Shown in pieces: positions 10,100-23,115 of a DNA stretch of 64,000 bases (position 1 is its first letter; each line of letters opens with the position of its first letter). The position numbers were made by a program, and so were the translations under genes. Below the pieces are notes generated by a model. The model searched no databases. It was not told where the DNA came from and saw only the letters and a program-made list of their open reading frames with translations. This stretch comes from Nemophila menziesii (Eukaryota; Streptophyta; Magnoliopsida; Boraginales; Hydrophyllaceae), in assembly GCA_029959085.1 (NCBI GenBank), contig JARWIR010000010.1, positions 36,510,731-36,574,730 of the forward strand, in the 5' to 3' direction.

Positions 10100-11720
10100 A
10101 TGTATCTTTTGTAGTAAGTTATTAATATAGAATGAACCTGTTTCTCCTTATCACGAAGAGGAATCTACAAATTAGAGCCTAATTTGTAACAAAGAGAGAT
10201 TTTAAAGCCTAGTTACCAAAACCTTCTTTATGAGGTCTAGTTACAATTTTTGGTTGGATTTTTTCATCTATACCCTTTTCATTTATTTTTTTTCAGAAAT
10301 TCGTTTTTTATTCTTTTTATTCTTTTCTTTAAGCGAGTGGGTCTGTACCCATGGGTACGGACCTATATTAGGTTTTCAGTTTTTTAAGTTAGTAAAACAA
10401 TTTTTTATATAATTGCAATTATAGTTGTCCATCTATGCTGGGGATTTTGTCCATCTAATTTTCCAAATACCCATAGGGCTGTACCAAAGTCCATGTATAA
10501 TGAAGTAAAAAATTGTCCAAGTCTGCACCTCTAGGGCTGTACCCCAAGCCAATTTTGTCCAAATACATGTCCAATGAAATCAAAAGTTGTCCAAGTCTGT
10601 GCCTCTAAGGCTGTACCAAGCCCGATTTATTAACCCTCACACACTCAAGTCCAACTACACCCAAGACTAACAAAATGGGCTAGACCCCTTACCCCAATAA
10701 CACTAACTACACCCAAGACTAACAAAATGAGATGGACCCATTACCCAACGGGCTGGTCAAAGAGGAGAGTCTAACAAATGGGTTGGACCCATGGTTGGAC
10801 CTCTTACCAAAATCACACGACAAGAACAACAAAAAATTAGAGAGTCTAACAATTGGGCTGGACCCATTCCCATGGACCCAAGTTATATCTGGACCCAAAC
10901 TACCTGGATCCACACTACAAAACGAACCACGAGCGAAATAAAAGGATGGTGATGGCGTGAATCTGGTTCACGGTGGTGGAGAAGGGCCTGGACGGCGTGG
11001 TGGTGGTATAGGGGAGGCTAGGTTTCTTCTTGGAGGGGACAACGGAGCAGAGGGAAGGGAAGAGGAAACACAGAGCCTGGAAGGTGAGACCACGATGATG
11101 GTGTCGGCGAGATTCCGGCGGTTCACGGTGGTGCAGTTCGGTTCAATGTTGTCGCGCGAAGGGTGGTTCTGGTGGCTACGGCTCTAGCTTCGTCGAAGCT
11201 CGATGGTGGTGGGATGGGGAAGAGTGGAAAGAGGGCCTGATGGTGGTGGTTGAAAGAGGAGGAGGAGGCAATGGTGGGAAGGTGGGGGAAACGACAATAG
11301 CGGGAAGGTGAGAGAGGAGGCGGCGGTTTTGATGATGGTGATAGTGGTACAGCGGCGCAGATCTCCTCACAGCGGCGTGGTGGCACAGCAGCATTGGATC
11401 TCGTCACAGCTTCTTCGTGGTGGTGGTGTTGCAGGTTCACAGAAGAGAGGAGCCACGCGCAGGGGGAAGGAAGGCCGGGGAAGACGGAGGTCAGGGTATG
11501 CGAGGGCAGCTTGTGTTCTTCTGCACAGTGAAGACAGAGAGAGAGAGAATCGAGAGTTTCAAAACCCCTATATGGGTTTTTGGTTTTTGTTTTTAGTTTT
11601 ATCAGTGTAGTGTGTAAGAAGGGGAGGGGTATTTAGTTTTTTTTGAGTTTTTAGTTAAGGTTAGATGGCTAGTTAATAGCTTATAGGATTTGGACCTTAA
11701 TTTGTTAGTACCATAATTAG
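10100..11720. other. GC-rich non-coding unit with dispersed GGGCTG(T/G)ACC motifs
   Basis: The left part (10,430-10,900) repeats GGGCTGTACC and GGGCTGGACCCA-like phrases at intervals. The centre (10,950-11,560) is GC-rich with GGTGGT/GATGGTG runs and overlapping ORFs on both strands that match nothing I recognise. The right part ends in T-rich sequence. The layout parallels 34,990-36,430, so I infer a non-autonomous element family rather than a gene. Confidence 0.4.
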
Positions 11721-12114
11721 TGGGGCTCTTAAAAACAATTCCACCTATCACGAATGACATACGAGATATCATACTTTAGATAAGCTAACTATTCGTTGAA
11801 CATACATTTAAATTTATTGTTGTTTCTCCAAACATTTAAATTTATTGTTAACCACTAGCCATCCTCGTCATTATGTTTATATATCACCCTCACTAAACCT
11901 TCACTTCACTATTTAATTACTCCCAGCTGTTGTAATTTTTATAGGTGCAGGACTGAAGTGTTATAGAACTTGGTCCCTTCAAAAAGTTAGGTAGTGGAAA
12001 ATTTCTCAATCACTACCTACCTAATGCAGATCATAAAATATAGAGCATATAATAAAAGAATACATTATGCAAATAAATAAATCTTTTTGTCAAGAGTATA
12101 TACGGAGAGTCATG
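11721..12114. other. Intergenic, no feature seen
   Basis: AT-rich sequence without open frames or repeats that I can identify. Confidence 0.5.
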
Positions 12115-12383
12115 CACTACAAGAAATAGTAGTATTAACGGAGAAGTTATTGCGGCAACAACTAAAATGGTCTCTAATGATATTTTTAAAAATCAAAATG
12201 GCCTTTAATTATATTTTTAGCGGCAATATTTGCCGCTAAAGATAAAGTTAATAGAGGCAAAAACAAATAATTTGCTACTAAAGGTATCTTTAGCGACGAA
12301 CTTACAGATGCAACAAATAACGATTATTAGCGACAAAATTAAAAATTTTAGTGTTAAATTTTTTGTCACTGTTTCTTGTAATG
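12115..12383. mobile_element. CACTA-type MITE (269 bp)
   Basis: It starts CACTACAAGAAA and ends TTTCTTGTAATG, a CACTA-superfamily terminal repeat with one changed base in the last five (TAATG for TAGTG). Inside are subterminal motifs of the type AGCGGCAA and AGCGACGAA. The flanking trinucleotides ATG and CTG differ at one position, so the 3-bp duplication has decayed. Confidence 0.85.
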
Positions 12384-13188
12384 CTGGTTAGCTTATAAAG
12401 ACAAAAATGATGGCCGGCACATTGTCCAACAGCTATCGCACATCACGTGAAACAAATGGTGTCACTGCCGGCTATACTTGAGATCTTTAAAAAGTACCCG
12501 TGCCTCCCACGTGAACGGGGACGAATACCCTTTCTCTCCGGTCCTCTGATGGGATCTCCCCACAACTGCAGCTAATAATGATCATTGTTCTTACATTAAA
12601 ATATGCCTTATTCTTCTCACCAATATCTGGGACCAGAAAAATATTTGAAATCTCTAACTAGATTCTTTCTACTAGGAGATAAACGAATGTCATTAATTAA
12701 GTTTTCATTAAAGCCATACATATAAAACGTATGCAAATTTTGTCCGAAACTTTTTATAACTATAAAACCTTACAAAATAAATAATGTATCGATGATAAGG
12801 TTAAACTTTTTTACAAAAATATTAAAAATTATTATTATAATTATTTATTTTATTAAAAATTATAATCTAACGATTTTAACTGCGGTTAAACTTTTGAAAA
12901 TCATAACTGAATAATTTGATTTCAAATTTTTAAAAGGTTTGTTGATTTTTAACCATAAGAAAGTAATAATTTTATAAATATACTAATTTTCAGAAATCAA
13001 GACAAATTTAAGAAAAATCTCCAATATATATAGAAAATTGTGTTGACTTTGATTAAATTGCATATTTGTTATATAATTAGTTAACTTTAATATTTGTGTT
13101 AGAGTTATGACCCAATTCTTCTGAGTAAGGTATGACCCATTAGATTAATAACCCTATTTTCCTGACTTTACTATAAATACACATGTAG
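12384..13188. other. Intergenic, no feature seen
   Basis: A short GC-richer patch (12,400-12,560) is followed by AT-rich DNA. No ORF or RNA gene is evident. Confidence 0.5.
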
Positions 13189-13535
13189 CACTACTGCAAA
13201 TCGGTTCTTTAGCGACTAAACCATTCACAACTATATTGTTTTAGTCGCTAATGATACATCTTTCGCGACTACAAGTCATTTACGACTACGTACACTCATT
13301 TCCGACTACATAAGTAGTCGCATATATGTTTTCTAATTTGCGACTACACAAAGTAGTCGCTACTGATATAGTAGTAGTCGCTAGTATTTTTTTTTTTTTT
13401 TTTTTTTTACACAGATAAAAATAATCGTAAAAGATGTATTGTTTTTGGAGACTACTTTTGTAGCCGTTGTTAGTGCATAGTAGCCACTACCTTGCTATCT
13501 ATAGGGACTATATGATGTAGTCGCGAATGACTTTA
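13189..13535. mobile_element. CACTA-like fragment with GTAGTCGC subterminal repeats
   Basis: It begins CACTACTGCAAATCGG and carries many GCGACTAC/GTAGTCGC motifs in both orientations, typical of CACTA subterminal regions. A 25-base poly(T) at about 13,388-13,410 interrupts it. I do not find a matching right terminus, so this is probably truncated or decayed. Confidence 0.6.
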
Positions 13536-13739
13536 ACATATTTATTAGAGGGAGTTGCATTTTGAAATCATAAATACCCCAAAATTTCTATCTTTTCCAC
13601 AATTCTCTCAAAACCCTACCAGCTTTTTCCAACTAATCATCATCTTCAAAAGGAAAAAACAACAAAGACTAATTTTATTGCAGTCAAAGCAGATATTGAA
13701 TAGATGGAGTGAGACTTCCTAAAATATTAAATTCCAAAA

Positions 13740-14480
13740 ATTGGTTTTAACCAACTTTGGGTCAAAAAGAATCATGGAATGAGGTACCTCTGTAACTTTA
13801 TTAATTTTAATAAATGGAACACCCCATAAGATAAACAACCCAGTGAGAGGGACTAAACAAGGAACCCCACTATCCTTTTACTATTTTGTATAGCAAGACA
13901 AGCTTTCGAAACACTTGTGAAAGACAAAATCAATACAATCTTTTTAAAGGAATAAAATTTAAAAAAAAATCCCTAACATTACACGTCATCTCTTTGCATA
14001 TGATAGTGTTTTCTTTATGAGGGGTAATTATGAAAAAAATGATCCTTTTAAGAATAGGAATAACTATAGTCATGAAACTGGTTTACAACTGAACCTAAAT
14101 AAATGTGGGGCACTCTTCAGTCCCAACATGCCCAAATATATACAAAAGAACATGTCCAACAAACTAAATATAAAAATATAATGGTCTAGGTAACTACCTA
14201 GAAATTACCTGGACAAGATCCAAGTTAAGTACCTAGAATGGATAACTGAGAGGATCCTCGGGAAAACTGAAAACTAGAAGAGAATATACCTCTCCGATAG
14301 TGGAAAATAGATCCTCATAAAACTTGCATTACAAGGCATACAAATTTACATTGCTTTACACTTGCTTTGAACTCTCTTTGGAAAATGCTGATTCTCAAGT
14401 TAAATTTATTTTTTGTATTTGGGGATGAAGTTGGTTTAATATGGGGGTGATATCTCGCCTTTAGCCATGTTATTTAATAG
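13740..14480 (+). pseudogene. LINE reverse transcriptase fragment
   Basis: Translation in broken frames gives pieces of an L1-type reverse transcriptase. A GTKQGTPLSFYYF stretch corresponds to the usual GLRQGDPLSP, HLFAYDSVFF corresponds to HLxFADDxxxF, and a downstream GLQLNLNKCG segment follows. There are many stops and frameshifts and the catalytic Asp pair reads YD. This is an old, dead fragment. Confidence 0.7.
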
Positions 14481-16400
14481 TTCGAGACAACTTTTCTTTG
14501 GGTTTTTTGAGTCTATAGTTCAAAATTTGTCCCTTATTTTGGTATAATTCGAGTCTTGAGCTAATGTTAATGATTCACGTATTCTGGGATCATTTTGAGT
14601 TTTTTTGTGCTTTATAGGTGAAACTCGTAGGAAAACGTGGGGTCCGAGGACTAATGAATTAGGTAATGAGTTGAAAACGCAAAGACGAATCTCCATGCAA
14701 ACAAAAAAAATACCAAAGGTGACCCGTGAAGTCAAGATTTCACTTGAATCTCAAGGAAGAGAGGTTTTAAAATTATCTGGAATATCCAAATCAATGCCCA
14801 AGTCGATCCGATTGAGTTAGAAGTTATGTTGTAGAAATCGCTGCCTAGGCGTTGTCTAGGTTTTAATTCCCCCTTAACCTATTACACCTAGTAAAACTGC
14901 TACGAATTTATGTCTAGTGCCTTAGTCGTCGTGAAAGAAGCTCCTAGCCCGCTTAAGCACCGATTAATGGAAAAAGGCCTTCCTTTTTTTTCTTACTTGA
15001 AGCATTCTTGAATTCATATTATAACTCTAATTTTAGTATTGTTATATTTGCCATAATGTTGTTAGATAAATTTTATAAATTACATAGTTAAATTTTCTGC
15101 AATTACTACGTATATAAAATTACATACCGAGATTTAAAACCGCCTAATCCCGTCAAGACCCGTGTGTTCCCGCCAAGGCGCTAGACCCCATTTAACCGCC
15201 TAAGCCCCAAAATCTAGTTATAAAACATATGTTCGGAAATGATTTATGGCATGTCGGAAAGCTCTCAGAAAGATGAATGCGTAAAAAAATATTTAGCATG
15301 ATTCAGGGTTCGAAGATGAAGTTATGATCGTTTTGGTGGCCCAAAAGTGACTATTATGCACAAAACCAAAAACATTCCATATTTTCATAGATTTTAGCCC
15401 ATGGAGCAATCCATCTCCCCATGGGCCACAAAATTAGAAACTATAAAATACCTTTTCTCTCCTTTTTACATGCATCTCAGTATTTCATCAAAAGGGAGTA
15501 AGAGGAGCAAAAGAAAATGACCATTTGCATCGTCATATATTCATTTTGTATTTTCATATCTTCATTATTTTTCAAGTTTGCCATTTCACACCAAATTTTG
15601 TAATTTTCCTTTCTTTACTGAAATTATAGTATGCTAGTTTATTTTCTTATACTTATATTACATCTAATATAAGGTAAATACTTAATTGAGTTTGAAATTT
15701 GATGAAACCTTAACTTTAATTTTTGTAAGTTTATGTAATTTGGAGCATTTGATCCAATTTGAGAATGATTATATCATATTTCTCTTTACCTTGTGCTACA
15801 TTGTGATTGACCAATTTGGCTAGTTAGTTGATTATCTTTAATCCTTGAATTATATATGAGAAGGGGAAAGGGTTTAAGCGTATATATAGGCAATTTGAGA
15901 GTGCATTAGACTATTGAATCAGAATACGTTAGATGGGTGCATAGCCACGATGTGGGTAAGAGTTTCTATCGTTTGTTAGGGGTACCTTGGTTCGTTTTAA
16001 GGGGTCCATTGCTTTGCGAGTATCACCTCATCATTCGGGAGGGGTTTAGTGTCAATTAAAAATCTCGGTTAATGAGTATTTGTCAATCTTGACCTTAACA
16101 GAATTTTCCCAATTAGAGTACTTATGTAATTCAGTTATCCCAAGCTCACTTTCATCCCTTATATCATCTAATTTGCAATCTAGTCCTTTACTTTCTAGTT
16201 AATTAGTTACACTTTAGTTCTTTACTCTTTTATTATTATAATTTAAACCCCAATTCAGTTCCGATTTTTGTTTTCCTCACAACAAAATAATTAACCTAGC
16301 TAAAGCGCGACTTTGACCTTACTAATCCCATAGACACGGTCTTTATTTACTCAATAATTTTGTCAAATCCATACATTTGTGGATAGATATCCGAAATCAT
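14481..16400. other. LTR-like region interrupted by a MITE (low confidence)
   Basis: The sequence is non-coding and has the long, AT-rich, low-repeat look of a gypsy LTR. Phrases near 14,600-14,800 and 15,230-15,500 resemble Athila-type LTR text. I cannot set borders or find a target duplication. The segment 14,832-15,216 is described separately. Confidence 0.3.
14832..15216. mobile_element. hAT-like MITE with GCCTAGGCG termini
   Basis: The left end TAGAAATCGCTGCCTAGGCG and the right end CGCCTAAGCCCCAAAATCTA form imperfect inverted repeats. GTTAT flanks both sides (14,823-14,827 and 15,217-15,221), perhaps the remains of an 8-bp duplication. No coding capacity. Confidence 0.5.
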
Positions 16401-17497
16401 ATTCTGAAAGTGAGAAAGACATGGGTTTTATGGTTACGTGGGGCGAAGGTAATTTTTACATGAACAATTATGCATATAACGTTGTCATGCTTTATCAAAA
16501 TAAGCATACACGACAACTCTTATCGGAAAAACAACCATTATTAAAACCATAAATATATACAGATAATAATAAAAATTTACAAAAGAGAACACATGCAACA
16601 AGTTATACGAGACTACAAAAGTTAAGTTTAAGTTACAATATGGGATAATAAACTACGAGAATAAGTAGTCTTTTCTTCATTTGTTGGCTCACAAGAAGGG
16701 CTAAATAATCTGAAACTTCATAAAGCTTTTGGGGAACCCGGAAAGATTCTAAAAGAAATTTTGAAACCAACTCCCGATGCTAATTGTAACAATCCACGTA
16801 AATAGCATACACCAAATAAAGGAACCATCGCCTCACAACTTGCTTGAACTCTTTAAAAGGTTTAAAATCACTAAAATAATAGATCTAGCATCCTCAAGAA
16901 GATGAGGTTGACGGTGTAGTTCCTTCTAAATCATTGACATTTTGGAAATACAAATCTTCTAATTTTTCTTTATCGCTTCACTAGAATATTGCTCTGAGAC
17001 ATCCGAAATTCTAAAACTACTTTCTCTTCATTGAAAGAAGTATGATTATCATCAATTTTACCCATAATGATCCTATTTAATCACATCCAAATCCTCAATG
17101 AATTTCCTCTTTTCCCTACAAATGCGTTAACATTTTTCTATGTTACCTCATAAGGTTTTCTGATCCTAGAAAGGTATATCCCCATTAGCTTAAATGGGTT
17201 ATCAAATGGACGAAATTGGTTAACCAGCCTCTTCTCCTTAGTTAGAATCTTCCTATCCTTGGGAACTATTGGTGCAAGTGAGGAAAGGTACTTCAAGCAT
17301 GTTTATATCTGATGAACAAATTAATAAGATCATAATAACAATATAAGTGTGAGAAAATAATTGCATGAAAAATGAGTATGTATAGAATTAATACCTTCTT
17401 ACAATAATCACCCATCAATAATCAACCCTCAAATCCTTCTTTGTGGAAATTGGGTGTGAAGCCAAGAAATGGGCCCAAGGGCCATCTTTCTATGAAG
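16401..17497 (-). other. Unassigned degraded coding-like region
   Basis: Minus-strand translation around 17,100-17,300 yields a run of about 50 residues rich in Lys/Arg/Pro without stops, followed by broken frames down to 16,650. I do not recognise the family. It may be the corpse of a transposon protein gene. Confidence 0.3.
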
Positions 17498-17502
17498 GGG
17501 AT

Positions 17503-18959
17503 TGATGTTTTCGTATTTTTGATATATTAATGTAGGTTCAAGACATCATTTTAGGTGTAATTGATTAATTAGTTAGGGAATTTTACCCATTATTAGATAA
17601 TTTCTTAATTTGATGATTTATTACTTTTTGAGCATATTTGGTTTAATTTGTGTGTTAATGTGAAGCTCTCAAGGTCTATGGAATGTAACTAGATGCCAAA
17701 TAAATTTCAAGGAGTTAAGGAAAGAAGATATAGGAGAAATCGGAAGATAAAAGGAAGCAAAGTTGAATTAGGAAAGGAAAAGCTGTCAAATAAATCTGCT
17801 AGTTCTGCAACTACGTCCATTAAAGTAAAGATAATTCCAAATTGGTTGCAATTTTGGACGAGCCTTTTAGATATATCTTTTTGATGTGGTCGATCTGATA
17901 TAAAGTGGGTGAAAATCGGCCCAGTAATGAAGATTATATGACCAAAACAGTGAGTATGTGTTTATCTTGTCCTATATTTTAGGAAACGAATTAATTGGAC
18001 TTGGATTCCAATTACTTGCCTTCCACTCGAAGATTTTGACCTAGGGTTAGAGAACACCTAAAATACACCCTCTTATCATTGTAACATGTCCTTGCTCAGT
18101 TCTAAGCCATAGCTTAGTCCTTGCTTATTTATTAATCCTTAGTCTCAAGAAACATCATCAGGATAAGCAAGTTGACAGTGTGTATCCTTATTTTAATTTA
18201 TTTCTTTCCAGCATAAACTAAATTTCACATAGCTTGGGTTTTGCATATGTATAATCTTTGAATTCTATTTTCTTCTATCTAAATTTGTTTGGGAAAAGCC
18301 TTTTTAAACTGATTGAGCTTCTTAACCTTCATATTTGGTTTATGTGCTTTGATGTATTGACCGTAGTTCTTGCTAGTGCACGAGTATAGACTACCCTACT
18401 AATAGCAGTTGGATGGTCACCTGAAAGGGGTGTCTAATTGTTGAAACACCACATACCTTGCCTAACTAGATAGTCATTAGGGTATGAGATTAACTACCGA
18501 ACATTGTGCAGGGTCCCCTTACCCAAGTCCCCAGGTAGTTGTTGGGTCTCCACCTACGTCCACCGGATATGAGGAATATAGAATCCTGGCTACTTACTTT
18601 AAGAGCTTTAATCACCCTTATAACTAGTAGAAGAAATAGAAGGATAAGTGCATACACGCAAACCTGAGCTATATTTTATCATCTTATTCTTACATCTTTT
18701 TTTAATTGCATTAGTTATTAGTTAATTATTATTCTCTCCAACTATTCACATTTACTTTTACTGTCTTTGATTCCACGAACTAATTCTTACTACACTTTCT
18801 TCAGATTCATACGTATAACACTCTAAGTTTGAGAACGGATTGTACTTATCATTAAAACTTGCATGCGATCTGTGATACTTGCAGTGAGTAACGTGATTGG
18901 TTTGGGTGATAGTTCACATCTTTATTTATCATTATTTTACTACCCCCTACCAGCCACCG
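17503..18959 (+). mobile_element. Solo LTR A, Athila-like (about 1.46 kb)
   Basis: It starts TGATGTTTTCG and contains the phrase AGACATCATTTTAGG close to the start, as does the Athila 5' LTR at 60.7 kb. It closely matches, in opposite orientation, the solo LTR at 40,742-42,225 over the segment with GGTCCCCTTACCCAAGTCCC. The flanks GGGAT (17,498-17,502) and GTGAT (18,960-18,964) differ at one base. The last dinucleotide is CG rather than CA, probably a mutation. No primer site or coding region is attached. Confidence 0.65.
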
Positions 18960-18964
18960 GTGAT

Positions 18965-20620
18965 CTTTTTGAAACACGGGGGAATCTTAGGCTTTGATAC
19001 ATGACCGCTCGAATTTGAAGGAATGGGGGTAGATAAAACCTCAAAAGTATATTGCTTATCTTCCGTTGTAATTCTAAGAAGAGATATTCTTCTTTGTCGC
19101 CACCACTGTGAATAGTGATTGGTAAAGATGTGTTTGGTTTGGCAGAAAGATGATCCCAGCTCTTATTATATGTAATAGATAGACCCTAGTCATTAGTAAT
19201 CAGACACATGTGGGGTAAGTTGCCAGGTGATCAAAAGGTAGGTCAAAAACACCTTTGTCGTGCTTCTGCTTGCTCCTCAACTAAAAAAGGTATGTATTTG
19301 TTTCAACGTCTTTGAACATTTCTTCCACCATCCTTGCAACATCCATCTGCCTATAAAAGAAAAAGGCATGTACTATAAAACTGAAATTCAATGATTTGAA
19401 AGAGGTGCATTTATTTGAAGAAATTGTATTCTTTTTAACTTTCAACATAGTCTGTTTCTTAGGACAAAAGGAACAATTAATCTTCTTGTTGGTGATTTTA
19501 TAGAGTATGTATAACTTTTGCTCCTTCATAGTTTTATTCAAGAAAATTTCAAACAAGAAAATGTCATCTTTGCTATTGAGAATGGAAATACGAGAAGCCT
19601 CTTAGTTTGATTCATGTACAAGCGTAATATACCGTTTAGTGGCAATTCCCCTCGTATTCCTTAATCTTCCTCACTAGTACATTGAAAACAATGTCATTGT
19701 ATGTGGAATGGTCTTTCTAGGATTTCTTTCATACCTTTTTGCTTCTGCAGCATCCACAATGTTCTCCATATGCTCAGGTTATTGTTCAATATCATATTTT
19801 TCATGTGGTAGTGATCCCAACTTCCGAGGATCCCCATTATCAAAAGATTTTACTTCTTACAATAGATTCATCATCAACACATTATGAGATGCTTCCATAA
19901 TGCTCCCATCCATCTTTTTCATTTGATTATCTACCTCCTTCTACACTTGATAGTAGGATGGGTCCTAATATTGGTCTTATTCCCCAACTTTGATGACCTC
20001 AATCATCTTACCTTTACCTTTTTCTTTTCTAATAGACTCTATATGTGAGTATGTGAGTATTCTAGTATTGTCATTGTCAATCATTCCTAGCTTAAAACTT
20101 GATTGACTAGTCTATGCTCATTCATATCCACCCATGCCTTGTCCTTTTTTACATGTTTGAATGAGTGTTTCTATGGAACAAAACAAAATTGAGTTGTAGA
20201 GAACTTGTATTACCTCTACCTACTCTCCATACTTGTGGTGATAGTGAATAATTAGTTTAGATGTTATTTTTATATGATCATACTAATGCTTTTACCAAGT
20301 CTATTTAAAGAACTACGTGGTAGATTGATCTTTTCTAGGTATGCATTTTACGCTACATATAAAAACGTACGTAGGCGGACTAAATTCAATGGGCACAATC
20401 ACCCCCAACTCGACCACGTTCCACTATTTGAATGTAATCATTTTAAGTATTTTATTTAGTTAGTGTGTTTTTAATGTGTAATAATTTAACTAGTTTGGTA
20501 GAAAGTGTGATAATTTCTCGATTGTTATAGTTCCATATTACGTTATTTAACTATCTCCAAACTATTTCTAAATCTCAATCAATTTAAAGGTATTGTGAAA
20601 TGTTTACAACCTTAAAAATA
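18965..20620. other. Unassigned region
   Basis: Minus-strand frames between 19,280 and 20,060 show short open stretches (91 codons at 19,556-19,281) separated by stops. I recognise no domain. It may be a decayed transposon gene. Confidence 0.3.
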
Positions 20621-20623
20621 ACC

Positions 20624-20812
20624 TATTCTTTTACTAGTTACTCATCGGTTATAACCTAAACGGGTCTTAATGGTTAACTATCCGGTTTTTGGGGAGTGGA
20701 TGATGAACTATTTGGAGAGATAGTTCCTAATCCAGTCATCAAAAAACTGATAGTTAACCATTAAGACCCGTTTAGGTTATAACCGATTAGTAACCGCTAA
20801 AAGAACTAGTTC
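20624..20812. mobile_element. Fold-back MITE with about 80-bp arms
   Basis: The left arm (TCGGTTATAACCTAAACGGG...) and the right arm (...CCCGTTTAGGTTATAACCGA) are near-perfect reverse complements over about 60 bp and weaker beyond. A loop of about 60 bp separates them. The outer right flank reads CAGGGCCCT, a phrase common at MITE ends. A target duplication is not clear. Confidence 0.75.
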
Positions 20813-21331
20813 AGGTTCGAACAGGGCCCTCAAAAACCACGTTATCTTATAGGTTTGGTTTTTATATATTGTCTCATAAGACCATAACCGGGACCGATAA
20901 ATAATGAGGCATTAGATTGGATTGCTCTGTTAATGCTCCCAACCGTTAAAATCTGAAACGAACCTTTTTGATAGAACCGTTCAGCAAGCTGAGTTGGAGG
21001 TAGTAGTTTATAATTAAAGATGGAGTCTAATTTTTTTTTGGTTTCTTGTATTGCCCATATATTTGTAATATTTTATCTTTTTTTTGTTGGTTACTAGCAA
21101 CAAATAAATTAACTTATTTGTTAAAATGTTTTCTCTATTCTCTATCCAAATCTCTTTCCTCTCTAACAACAACACTTTCACCATTGTTGTTACTTGCAAA
21201 ATCTCAAAATCCTTTTCATTCATAGCTTGCTTCTCTCTTCAAAGATTATAAGCTTCAGTTTTTTCAAAACTCCCCGGTTCTCTCGTCTCTTTCTCACACT
21301 CTTTTTCTCTTCTATGGAATTATTATAAAAA

Positions 21332-22450
21332 ATGCATCCTAATAAAGAGACAGATAGTCTTCTCATTTCTTCTAATGAAAACACTATCTACATAGCTCTT
21401 GAATCTCACCATCTCACGGCTAAACTTCTTATTAAGAAGCTGATTAATGTCAATATAATCAGTTCCCACATTAATAAATCCTGGAAGCTGAAAAGCAATG
21501 TTAAAGTTCTTCGTATCGGGTCTAATGAGCTTAAGATCACACTTGATAATAAAGAGGATAAAGAAAAGTTTTGGAATCAAAGGCCATGAACTCTTTTAGA
21601 GAAACATATCGCCTTAAATGATCCGACATCCTCTGGCATGGGTACAAATTTATAACTTATTAATTGGTTATTAAATGAAGAGATCATTAATGATTTCTTC
21701 AATTCGATTGGTAAAATTCATGAAATTCAGCTTCCTATAGAATTGGTCATTACTGAAAACACTTTCACAAGAGTTTACATTGATTGGGCTATTAATAAGC
21801 CTCTGTTACCTGGGTTTACATATTGGGAAACTGAAACTATCTCCTACTGGGTTAAATTCAAGTATGAAAATCAGGGACAAGTTTGTTAAGGTTATGGCAT
21901 ATTTGATCATGAAGAAACTGAATGTAGTGCTAAGAAAAAGATTTACCCTCGTTTGGGAAGTTGGATGAAATTATCCACTAGAGGCAATATCGGAGCTGAT
22001 AAAATAAACACCCAACAACAATTGATTCCAAAAGCCAAAAATTCATCTATTAATAAGAAAGTAGTAGTTCAATCTGAGAATTTGGTTTTAAAGCTTTCTA
22101 TAGATTATCCAGTTTCAAAGAAAGGTAGGAATATATATGTCTTTCAAGAGCTTCTTAAAAATATTATCAGATGAAAGGTATTTTCTGTGATGTTCAAGCG
22201 CTTGAACAAATTACAACTCTTACCTTTAATGGTGATAAAAATTGGATCCAAAACTTGCGTAATTTCATGGAGGAAGGTGAGTATTTCAATTTTGAAACCC
22301 AACAAGTCAAGTCCGATCAGGTTAATAATGACAAAGTGTCGACGTCTGCTTTTGATGTTGACCTTTATTTTGCTGAAAAAAGGTATTCCCTTTTATACCC
22401 CTATAATAAAATGAGATACATGTTATGGATGAGGGTATTTCAGTCTTAAC
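21332..22450 (+). pseudogene. LINE ORF1 remnant (DUF4283-like, zinc knuckle)
   Basis: The first 85 codons (21,332-21,589) resemble the N-terminal RNA-binding-like part of plant L1 ORF1 proteins, ending KFWNQRP where a TGA replaces the expected Trp. In broken frames downstream a zinc-knuckle remnant appears near 21,880-21,940 (GYGIFDHEETEC). The rest is a low-complexity tail with stops. The product would bind the element's RNA; this copy cannot make it. Confidence 0.6.
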
Positions 22451-23115
22451 TATTTATACACATCCTAACCCGTTGGATAATACCCACCCTCCCGCCCTTT
22501 CTAACCTTATCCGCAACTCTAGTATGCAAATTAGCCTCACCCTTTCTGCAAAACCCCTGCTAACAAGTCAATCTCTCATCTTTAACCTATCAACTCGTCG
22601 AACCCTAATAATCCCTACTCTACACCCCCACCTTACTTACAAATTAACAACTTCAACGCTGCTTCTTCACCACCTATTATCTAGGCCATAACTTCAATTA
22701 GAAAAAAAAATCGCATTTAATAAAAGATAAGAACTTCCTTATTTTATTAGATCAATTGATCAAACAACAAGAGAAAGTATGGGTTGTAGGTATTTATTAT
22801 AAAGCTAGGCACCAATTAGCCAGATAAATTAAGCTTTACGAGCAAAATGAATCCAAAAGAGATGCTACTAAAATGGGTATATGGAAATTCAGAACTAAAT
22901 TCGAAAAAAGGGATGGATTACGAGAAACAAATGTATGATATTCTTCTTCGGAATCTTAATACTTCCGTGACTTCCAAATTATGAGATGTATAACAAGCCA
23001 CAAGTGAATGTTGCCACCGTCAATGGTTTGGTAGCTTCATACAACGAGATGATTCATCTCCTCTATAAGAAAAGGGTTTGAGGAATTGCCCCTATGCAAT
23101 TCCTTTCGAATCAAT

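Noticed and set aside
11123..11440. His/Pro/Ser-rich minus-strand ORF
   Set aside because: Low-complexity product of GC-rich GGTGGT-type repeats; overlapping frames on both strands are equally open.
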